64,000 nt of DNA from an uncultured Verrucomicrobiota bacterium (GTDB taxonomy: Bacteria; Verrucomicrobiota; Verrucomicrobiia; Limisphaerales; UBA9464). Under the pieces are notes generated by a model. That model saw only the letters and a program-made list of their open reading frames with translations. It ran no database searches and was not told where the DNA came from. Position 1 is the stretch's first letter. Each line of letters starts with the position of its first letter. The position numbers and the translations under genes are program-made. The stretch is taken from NCBI GenBank assembly GCA_903907925.1, contig CAIVQB010000060.1, forward strand, positions 46,978-110,977. Reading direction: 5' to 3'. Below are positions 26,637 through 33,433 of the stretch, in pieces.

Positions 26637-27583
26637 CGGAACGTGGCCTCCTTCGCATCCGAACCCACCTGCTTCACGAAGACATCGTGCAGCGTCGGTT
26701 CGGTGAATTGAAAACTGCTGAGCCGGATGCCAGCGGTGAAGCAAGCTTCCAGTACTGCCTGCGGATTCGCACCATCGGTGAGTTCAATGTCCCAACGACC
26801 TTCGCCGGCCGAAATCATCGAGGCCACCTCGGGAAGGCCCTGGAGTCGCACGATGGAATCGGCGGACTGCAACCGGACCCGGCAGGGGAGAGAACGCCGG
26901 GCTTCCTCGGGAGTTCCGTCGAAAAGCTTCCGACCGCGGGCGATGATGGCGAGCCGATCGCACAACCGCTCCGCGTGGGCCATGACGTGTGTGGAAAAGA
27001 TCACCGTTCGACCGCGTTGGCGGAGATCGGTGATAATGTCTTCCATCACGGTCTGGTTCACCGGATCGAGACCTGAGAAGGGTTCATCGAGAATGACGAA
27101 CTCCGGATCGTGGGCGATGGCGGCGAGGACCTGAACCTTTTGTCCCATGCCCTTGGACAGGGCTTCCGTGCGTGCCTCGGCAAAATCCTTCAACCCGTAC
27201 CGCTCCAACAATTGAAAGGCCCGCTCCCGCGCCATTCGACGGCTCAGACCCTTCAGCGTGGCGAAGTAGGCGATCACCGACCACGCCTTCATCTTTTTGT
27301 AGAGCCCTTTTTCCTCGGGCAGATAGCCGATGCGATTGCGGATCGCGAGGGCGGACGGAGAACCAAGAATGGAGATCGTTCCCTGCGTTGGCCGGATGAT
27401 CTCGAGGATCATGCGCAGCGTGGTCGTTTTCCCGGCACCGTTGGGTCCGAGAAATCCGCAGATGCATCCGTGCGGAACCGTCAGCGATAGGTCGTCGACC
27501 GCGGTGAAGGCCCCGTAGGTTTTGGTGACATTCCGCAACTCCAGCGCCGGTGGCATCAGCGGAGGAGGGACGGAAGAGTCCAT
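26633..27583 (-). CDS. ABC transporter ATP-binding protein (NatA-like)
   Basis: 316 residues. Walker A GPNGAGKT (46-53), Q-loop region YLPEEKGLY (88-96), a divergent signature LSKGMGQK (142-149) in place of LSGGQ, Walker B FVILDEP with the catalytic Glu, D-loop and H-loop (FSTHVM). A C-terminal 80-residue extension (GTPEEARRSLPCRV onward) is normal for exporters of this class. The LSKGM variant is typical of NatA/YhaQ-type ATPases, so it should be functional. It is followed by and coupled to the permease gene. Confidence 0.95.
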   Translation of the reverse strand: MDSSVPPPLMPPALELRNVTKTYGAFTAVDDLSLTVPHGCICGFLGPNGAGKTTTLRMILEIIRPTQGTISILGSPSALAIRNRIGYLPEEKGLYKKMKAWSVIAYFATLKGLSRRMARERAFQLLERYGLKDFAEARTEALSKGMGQKVQVLAAIAHDPEFVILDEPFSGLDPVNQTVMEDIITDLRQRGRTVIFSTHVMAHAERLCDRLAIIARGRKLFDGTPEEARRSLPCRVRLQSADSIVRLQGLPEVASMISAGEGRWDIELTDGANPQAVLEACFTAGIRLSSFQFTEPTLHDVFVKQVGSDAKEATFR

Positions 27584-27609
27584 TTTGCGATCCGAGTGGC
27601 GATGCCGCG

Positions 27610-27975
27610 TCAGGCCGGCTGCGCGGGTTTGCTGCGGGCCTGTCCGATCAATTCCCAGAATTTGGGATTGGCCTGCAGATTCTCGTCCTCGTCCAGTTTG
27701 GAGCGGAACAGGAAATCCTTGAGGGTATGCCGGTTGAGAATGCGGTGGACCACGACGCCGAGCGGATGCCGCTCGAAATACACCCGGTATTCTCCGAGAC
27801 GATACCGGGTGAGCGTCCGTCCCTGCCGGGTCAACTGACCGAACAACCCCTCCTCCTCCAGCAATTCCTTGGGAAGACCGCGGAACTGTCCGAGGATGTG
27901 GAGTTGAAGATCCTTGGGCATCCGCGCGAGTTCGGCGGCGCTGGTGGGATTGAAGATGATCTGGAAGAGCGGCAT
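27610..27975 (-). CDS. RelE/ParE-superfamily toxin-like protein
   Basis: 121 residues from ATG 27975 (MPLFQIIFN). The middle part, GRTLTRYRLGEYRVYFERHPLGVVVHRILNRHTLKDFLFR, has the beta-strand pattern of RelE-type ribosome-dependent nucleases, with a basic strand and an Arg before the last strand. The N-terminal helix pair (AAELARMPKDLQLHILGQFRGLP) fits. The C-terminal extension of 30 residues is longer than in RelE. No antitoxin gene is adjacent: the neighbours are the ABC ATPase downstream and a PVC dehydrogenase upstream on the same strand. It may be a domesticated or solitary member, and catalysis is not certain. Confidence 0.7.
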   Translation of the reverse strand: MPLFQIIFNPTSAAELARMPKDLQLHILGQFRGLPKELLEEEGLFGQLTRQGRTLTRYRLGEYRVYFERHPLGVVVHRILNRHTLKDFLFRSKLDEDENLQANPKFWELIGQARSKPAQPA

Positions 27976-28051
27976 CGTCGTCGCGAACCTAGCCTGAAGC
28001 CCGCGCGGTTCAAGCATCGCGCGCGGGCAGGGAGCTTTCCACCCATCGGTC

Positions 28052-30115
28052 CTATTTCACCCCACCCAGCAATTCGAGCAGCGCGGCGTCTTTTTCCGGA
28101 CCGGACAGGAAATCAAAGGCCCGCAGATAGCGCGGTTTTGCGGCTTCCGGGGTGGCGGGATCGTTGATCAATTTCACCAGCAACTCCGGAGTCTTCTTGG
28201 CGCGTGAACGCCAGACGATGTCCCGGCCGGCGGGCGTGTTCCACTCGGTGCCGACGGCGTCCAGATAAGCGCCCAGGAAGGCATCCCATTGGTGATCCGC
28301 CGAAATGCCGAGGGCCTCCAGGTACCAGCGATCGTGACCGTCGTGCTGCCGGGCGAGGCTGGCCCACGCGGCGGGAATTGCCGAAGCCGTTTGATGGCGC
28401 AAGGCCAGCGCGACTTCGCGCCGGACCTGCGCGCTGGGATCATTCACCAGCGGCCGAACGAGGGTGAGGATGTCCAGCTTGCGTTCGCGACCGATCCGAA
28501 GTCCGGCGATGCGGAGGTCGGGATCTGCATCATGCAGTGCGGCGGTGACGTAGGTGGATTCCAATCCATCGATGCGTGCCAGCAAATGAAGAGCCCGCGC
28601 CCGCATCCGCGAAGTGGCGATCTTGGAGTTCCACAGGCGCTTCAATTCCGGTTCCGCTTTGCGACCAAGGCTGTGAAGTGCAGTCCAGGCGAGGAATCGC
28701 GTTTCGTGATTCGGTGATTGAAGGGCCTCGACCGCACCGCGGGCGGTTTTCAGATCGAGTGTTGGAACGACGGGCTTGTGACCCTTCGGTGCGACCCGAT
28801 AGACGCGGCCGGTCATGGTTTCGAGCTTCTGGTCGGCCATGTAGTGCCCGCCGACGCCGGAGTCGTTCCAGTCGCAAACGAATACCGATCCATCCGGTGC
28901 AACAGCCAGATCGGAAGGGCGGAACCACGAATCCTCGCTCCACAACAGCGGAGCGATGGTGGCGGCATATCCCGCGCCGTCGCGGGTCACTGGATAGGCG
29001 CGAACCACCCGCTGGCCCGGGTCGCAGTGGATGATCTGATTGCGGAACGGCGCGGGCAGCAGGGTTCCTTCGTAGATGGCGATGCCGGTGGGTGCGCCGG
29101 CTCCGGTTTGGAGAAGGTTGGGGACGACGCCGGGGTCGTTGAGATGCCAGTGCCGACGGGGAATCTCGTCCTCCCAGCCAGTCCGTTTCTGGCCCCAACC
29201 AGCACCGGTCATTTCGTCGGTGTACCCGTAGTTGCCGCCTTCCATGACGTAGTTGATCCGCACGCCACGGTTGCCGTCATCGTCATTGTCCGACTGCCAG
29301 ACCGTGCCGAAGGCATCGACGGCGAGTTCGTAATTGTTGCGAAAATTGTGACCCAGCACCTCGACGTTGCTGCCATCGGGATTGCATCGGAAGGCCATGC
29401 CCTGCCGGTAGGGATGACCGCCGTCCTTCACCTCGTTACCGTCGGCATCCTGCACGATGTCACCGCCGGTGATCTCCTCGGCGGAGAGCTTCCCGTGCAG
29501 CGCGACTTCGTGAGTGCCGCCCTTGGGCCGGCGCAGGACACCGCCGGCATTGCCGAAGTTGAAATAGAGTTTTCCGTCCGGGCCGAAAACGAAGGCGTGA
29601 ACGGCGTGATCATGATCCGCCTGTTTGGGATCGGTCGTGAACATCAACTCCCGCTTGTCGGCAATGCCATCGCCATCGGTGTCGGTGAGGATGAAGACAT
29701 ACGGGGCGCTCGAAACGATGACCCGGTTGCCGAGCACGCAGATTCCCAGCGCGGCATTGACCGAGAGATCCTGATAAAACGTCGTTCCCTTGTCGGCCAC
29801 GCCGTCGCCGTTGGTGTCCTCGAGGATGACGATGCGATCACCGCCCGGCCGTTGGATGCCCCATTTCTGGAAGGTCGAACGGTAGTTGGCGCCTTCGGTA
29901 ACCCATACGCGGCCGCGATGATCCACGTCCATGTCGGCGGGATTCACCACCATCGGTTCGAGCGCGAAGAGTCCGGCTTCGAGTCCGTCGGCGACGCGGA
30001 TCTGCTTCATCTGTTCCGCGGCGGCAGCAGCACCGGCGCGATCGGCGTCGGCTCGCGTGTGAAGGAGGGGCGTCGCTGCGGTGAGCGACAACAGGAGGAG
30101 TTTGGAAAAGTTCAT
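28052..30115 (-). CDS. PVC-type membrane-bound dehydrogenase-like protein (beta-propeller plus HEAT repeats)
   Basis: 687 residues from ATG 30115; the frame opens two codons earlier with TTG. Signal peptide MNFSKLLLLSLTAATPLLHTRA. The first 430 residues form an NHL/sorbosone-dehydrogenase-like propeller (VNPADMDVDHRGRVWVTEG, DTNGDGVADKGTTFYQDL with Ca2+-like Asp loops, PDGSVFVCDWNDSGVGGH). Residues about 440-680 are HEAT-like helical repeats. Relatives in planctomycetes and verrucomicrobia usually carry a C-terminal heme domain with CxxCH; none is present here and the protein stops after the helical repeats. It is probably a periplasmic sugar or polyol oxidoreductase or binding protein, but cofactor and substrate are unknown. 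It lies 18 bases after the ThuA gene in one operon. Confidence 0.85.
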   Translation of the reverse strand: MNFSKLLLLSLTAATPLLHTRADADRAGAAAAAEQMKQIRVADGLEAGLFALEPMVVNPADMDVDHRGRVWVTEGANYRSTFQKWGIQRPGGDRIVILEDTNGDGVADKGTTFYQDLSVNAALGICVLGNRVIVSSAPYVFILTDTDGDGIADKRELMFTTDPKQADHDHAVHAFVFGPDGKLYFNFGNAGGVLRRPKGGTHEVALHGKLSAEEITGGDIVQDADGNEVKDGGHPYRQGMAFRCNPDGSNVEVLGHNFRNNYELAVDAFGTVWQSDNDDDGNRGVRINYVMEGGNYGYTDEMTGAGWGQKRTGWEDEIPRRHWHLNDPGVVPNLLQTGAGAPTGIAIYEGTLLPAPFRNQIIHCDPGQRVVRAYPVTRDGAGYAATIAPLLWSEDSWFRPSDLAVAPDGSVFVCDWNDSGVGGHYMADQKLETMTGRVYRVAPKGHKPVVPTLDLKTARGAVEALQSPNHETRFLAWTALHSLGRKAEPELKRLWNSKIATSRMRARALHLLARIDGLESTYVTAALHDADPDLRIAGLRIGRERKLDILTLVRPLVNDPSAQVRREVALALRHQTASAIPAAWASLARQHDGHDRWYLEALGISADHQWDAFLGAYLDAVGTEWNTPAGRDIVWRSRAKKTPELLVKLINDPATPEAAKPRYLRAFDFLSGPEKDAALLELLGGVK

Positions 30116-30133
30116 GGCCAAAGCGGGCGGGGA

Positions 30134-30997
30134 CTATTTCGGGTCGAGATTGAGCTTCAATTGTTCCTCGGTGACGGAGGATTCGATTCCGTCCGCCGGC
30201 ACATCGGCACCGGCGATCCAGACGATGGCGTTCAGGACGAGTTTCCGGAAATCGGGGTCGGCCCAGTTCTTGTGATAATGGCCACCGGTAAAGCCGAATC
30301 CGCGTCCGCCGCCCGGTCGATCGAACACCCACATCAGATGCTGGGGAACGCCCTTGGCAACTTCAGCGCGGACGTGGGGATTGCCGCTGTGTGGGCCATT
30401 GCCACCGACGGTATTCTGGGGAGCGACCGCGCTGAGGATCGGAGTAACGCCCTGAAGATCGGGCGTGAACCGCATGTGATAATACCATTCGTCATGGATC
30501 CGGAATGGTTTCACGCCCTGGGTCACCGGGTGTTTCGGGAGATCCTTGAGCTCGGCGGTCCAGGTGGGGTTGATGCTCCAGAACTTTTCAAAATAACCAC
30601 CGGTCCAGCGCAGCATCGCGAATCCCGGATCACCGGCGGGCACTTCGACCCCGTAGTGGGCGGTGCCGATACCGACGCCGCGCGCCGCGAGTTCATCGAG
30701 GAGCTTGAGCCGGTCGGGTCGGATGGCTGGATGCCCGTCGCCGCCGTCGCAATAAATCACGATGGCGTCGGCGGAACGGAGGATCGCGACGTCTGCCGGC
30801 CAGCCGTTGCTGACCACGGTGATGTGGAGGCCTGGCACGCCCTTAAAGCACTCGGCCAGCAACAGGCAACCGGCACGGAATTCGTGTTCCGCCTTGCCGT
30901 GGCTCGGGGTCCCCGCGATGAGGATCACTGATTTATCGGCGGCCTGGACGGCCAGTCCGGTGAGCAGCGCCAGCAGGAGAATGCGGATCAATTTCAT
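30134..30997 (-). CDS. ThuA-like (trehalose utilisation) domain protein, secreted
   Basis: 287 residues from ATG 30997 (MKLIRILLLALLTGLAVQA, a signal peptide); the long upstream open frame has no family sequence. ThuA fold: SVILIAGTPSHGKAEHEF at the start, ADAIVIYCDGGDGHP, GIGTAHYGVEVPAGDPG, WTGGYFEKFWSINPTWTAEL and the C-terminal FGFTGGHYHKNWADPDFRKLVLNAIVWIAG. The domain is related to class I glutamine amidotransferases but lacks their Cys nucleophile. In Rhizobium ThuA oxidises trehalose-derived sugars with ThuB; in PVC bacteria ThuA genes commonly pair with dehydrogenases of the kind found downstream. Confidence 0.9.
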   Translation of the reverse strand: MKLIRILLLALLTGLAVQAADKSVILIAGTPSHGKAEHEFRAGCLLLAECFKGVPGLHITVVSNGWPADVAILRSADAIVIYCDGGDGHPAIRPDRLKLLDELAARGVGIGTAHYGVEVPAGDPGFAMLRWTGGYFEKFWSINPTWTAELKDLPKHPVTQGVKPFRIHDEWYYHMRFTPDLQGVTPILSAVAPQNTVGGNGPHSGNPHVRAEVAKGVPQHLMWVFDRPGGGRGFGFTGGHYHKNWADPDFRKLVLNAIVWIAGADVPADGIESSVTEEQLKLNLDPK

Positions 30998-31146
30998 GGA
31001 GTGCGCCAGCTTGCCCCGGTGGCCGGGTGGCGGCCAACCCGATTTTTGAATCGAGGAAGGTTTTTGACGAACTCCAATGAGTTTCGCGGTCGGGACTCGG
31101 CATTGCTTGAAGCGTCGTCGAGGTCCCGTTGCGAACGCCGTCCGGA

Positions 31147-32088
31147 TTACTGGGCGGCAGAATTGGTCGCCACCGCGGTGTTGATGCCGCGGGGAATCGC
31201 GACTGGAAGCCGGGGCGGGGGCATCGGCGGACCGGAGACGCGCTGCACCACTTTGCGCCAGGCGGTGCGTTCCGAAGCGGACATCGCCTGCCATTTGGCG
31301 GCGTTGATCAGGAATTCGCTCCGCTCGGCGTCACTGAGATCCGCGATCTTCCGAAACGCCCGAAGACATTGTTCGCGTTGTTCCTGGGGAAGACCGGCAA
31401 AGCGCTCCAGTGAATGCTCCATCTGGCGACGTTCTGCGTCGGGCAAACGGCTGAGGGTCCGGTCGCGTTCAGCCTCGCTCAGGCCGAAAAAGCGCTGGAA
31501 CTGGGCCGTTTTCCGGGCCCGTTCTTCCGGGGAGAACGCCCGCCACCGGGCGAATTGGGCCTCGATTTCCCCCCGGGCCGGCACCGGTGCGCGATCGAGG
31601 GCAGTGGCCAGCTGTTTTGGATCCGCGGCCTCCTGCCGGATGAAATACTTGAGCGAACGTTCGCTGTCCAAAATGTCGCGTCGAAGGTCCGTGGAGAGTC
31701 CGTCCCAGGTTTTCAACCGTTCCTCCAGCATCTCGCGGTCCTCGGCCGGTGCCCGCTGCAGGAGCGACGCCCGCTGATCGGGTTGGGCACGCAACAGGGG
31801 CGAAAGGAAGAACTGTAACTGGGCAATCCGAAGGCGGATTTCAACTTCACCGCCGAGGGATTCGAATTCCCTCAGTTTGGTCTCGATCAGTTCACGGGCC
31901 GCAGCGGGTCTTCCGGCGAGCAATTCCGTCCGGCGCACCGGATCCGCGGCCAGCAATTCGCGGAATAGATCAACCGGCGATTTTGCCGCCGGGGGTAACG
32001 GAGGGCCTTCCGCCGCCAACTGGAGCGTCAGGCAAACCGCCACCACACCGAGGATCGATGCGGGTGAACTGGAGTGCCGGGGACGCAT
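31147..32088 (-). CDS. Secreted DUF3106 domain protein
   Basis: 313 residues from ATG 32088 (signal peptide ASILGVVAVCLTLQLAAEG). The rest is helical with repeated short modules of the type RWRAFSPEERARKTAQFQRFFGLSEAERDRTLSRLPDAERR and FAGLPQEQREQCLRAFRKI, characteristic of DUF3106. Composition is rich in Arg, Glu and Leu with no cysteine motif. It is the third gene of an ECF sigma/anti-sigma operon, 11 bases after the anti-sigma stop. Its function is unknown; a periplasmic sensor or stress chaperone-like partner is a guess based on similarity to helical Spy/CpxP-type periplasmic proteins. Confidence 0.8.
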   Translation of the reverse strand: MRPRHSSSPASILGVVAVCLTLQLAAEGPPLPPAAKSPVDLFRELLAADPVRRTELLAGRPAAARELIETKLREFESLGGEVEIRLRIAQLQFFLSPLLRAQPDQRASLLQRAPAEDREMLEERLKTWDGLSTDLRRDILDSERSLKYFIRQEAADPKQLATALDRAPVPARGEIEAQFARWRAFSPEERARKTAQFQRFFGLSEAERDRTLSRLPDAERRQMEHSLERFAGLPQEQREQCLRAFRKIADLSDAERSEFLINAAKWQAMSASERTAWRKVVQRVSGPPMPPPRLPVAIPRGINTAVATNSAAQ

Positions 32089-32099
32089 GGCATTTGGGT

Positions 32100-32615
32100 T
32101 CAATGAGCCGCCGATGTGCTGTCCAAGGCGGCGATCAACGCCAGGTCGCCGGGTTCGGGTGTCACTGCCAGTGCCCGGATTGATTCGAAATCGCGCAGGA
32201 CGTCCACATCCGGCGTCGTGCGGGAGACCTCTGCCAGGTTGACAGCCAGCGCCCTTTGCTGATGGGTTCGCAGTTGGGTCCAGCCCAGCGTCACGGCGAG
32301 CAGCACGGTGGCCACGGCGATCTCGTTGGTGGGCCGATACCCCTGAATCCACACCCAGAACAACGCCCAGCGGGAACGGCGGGTCAGTGCGGGGGATCGA
32401 TCGATTTCCGCCCACACGCGGCTGGAAAAGTTACTCGAAGCGCGGGGCGGCGGACGAAGCTCGAGAGCGGCGTTCAGCGCCAGTTCCTCTTCCAATCGGG
32501 CCGCCTCCCTCGGGCGACCGGCCAATTGCCGCCGCAACGCAGCCGCCTGTTCGCCGGTTGGGCGACCGCTCTGGACCTGGTCGAGCCAGTCCGGGGAAGG
32601 ATCCGGAGTCTTCAT
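32100..32615 (-). CDS. Putative anti-sigma factor with one membrane segment
   Basis: 171 residues from ATG 32615. An ATG at 32627 is in frame, but GGAGG lies six bases before 32615 and is a good ribosome binding site for it. The N-terminal 90 residues are helical and hydrophilic (WLDQVQSGRPTGEQAAALRRQLAGR), like the sigma-binding part of anti-sigma factors though without the HxxxCxxC zinc motif; one membrane helix (NEIAVATVLLAVTLGWTQL) follows and a short extracytoplasmic tail. The role is inferred from topology and position directly behind the sigma gene. Confidence 0.7.
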   Translation of the reverse strand: MKTPDPSPDWLDQVQSGRPTGEQAAALRRQLAGRPREAARLEEELALNAALELRPPPRASSNFSSRVWAEIDRSPALTRRSRWALFWVWIQGYRPTNEIAVATVLLAVTLGWTQLRTHQQRALAVNLAEVSRTTPDVDVLRDFESIRALAVTPEPGDLALIAALDSTSAAH

Positions 32616-32697
32616 CGTTGCCTCCATTCAAAACCACACGCCTTGGAAAGTTGCGCGCCGGGAAGTGCGTGGAGCCTCACGGGGTTGGATGGCGGAT

Positions 32698-33333
32698 TCA
32701 TTCCGGACGCCGGGTTTTGGGCTGTGGATCGGTCTCCCCCCATTGCCCGGTCTTGAGATACGGCTTCAATCGAGCCTTCAGGGTCTCGCGAGCCCGGTGA
32801 ATCAGCGATTTGGTCGCCTGAAGGGACGTTCCGAGAACATCGGCGATCTCTTCGTAACTCAGTTCACCATCCCGGCAGAGGCTCAACGCGGTGCGTTGCT
32901 TTTCCGGGAGATCCGCCAACGCCTCGTCGACCTTGGCGGTCAATTCCCCGTGCTGAGAGGCGATATCCGCGGGCACCTGGCGGATATCGGGAAACTGCCG
33001 TTCCGACGGGCCTTCCTCATCGGATCCGGGCGAGTCCAGCGACTGGGTTGGATGACGTGATCTTCGACGCAACTCGTTCAGGCATAGATTTCTGGCGATG
33101 GTGAACAGGAAGGTGCTGAAGCGGGCCGAGGGTTGATAACGTCCGGCCGTGCGCCAGAGTTGGACGAACACCGCTTGGGCGAGGTCTTCGGCCTCATCGG
33201 CGTCGGGCAGGGTCCGGAAGACAAAATGGATCACCGGCTGTCGCCAGCGTTCCATGAGGAGATCGAACGCCGGCCGGTCGCCGCGCTTCACGCGCAGCAT
33301 CAATTCCGCATCGGCGTCCGTCATTTCGGGCAT
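32698..33333 (-). CDS. RNA polymerase sigma factor, ECF subfamily
   Basis: 211 residues from ATG 33333 (MPEMTDADAE); a second ATG at 33324 is possible. Region 2: DRPAFDLLMERWRQPVIHFVFR, DADEAEDLAQAVFVQLWRTAGRY and FLFTIARNLCLNELRRR. A linker of about 40 acidic residues precedes region 4: LADLPEKQRTALSLCRDGELSYEEIADVLGTSLQATKSLIHRARETLK. It directs RNA polymerase to a specific promoter set, probably including its own, and is likely held by the membrane protein encoded 80 bases downstream. Confidence 0.95.
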   Translation of the reverse strand: MPEMTDADAELMLRVKRGDRPAFDLLMERWRQPVIHFVFRTLPDADEAEDLAQAVFVQLWRTAGRYQPSARFSTFLFTIARNLCLNELRRRSRHPTQSLDSPGSDEEGPSERQFPDIRQVPADIASQHGELTAKVDEALADLPEKQRTALSLCRDGELSYEEIADVLGTSLQATKSLIHRARETLKARLKPYLKTGQWGETDPQPKTRRPE

Positions 33334-33433
33334 TCCGGTTGAGGATCCTTCAAAACCGATCGGGCAACAAGGTTGCGGGCGGCCGCACATTTGCCTTTGA
33401 ACCGGCCGGGGCGCACTTCAATTTGCGGCGCGC

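Noticed and set aside
28718..30931. 737-codon open frame on the plus strand opposite the dehydrogenase and ThuA genes
   Set aside because: Spans two well-supported genes on the other strand; long antisense frames are expected at this GC content and the translation shows no domain.
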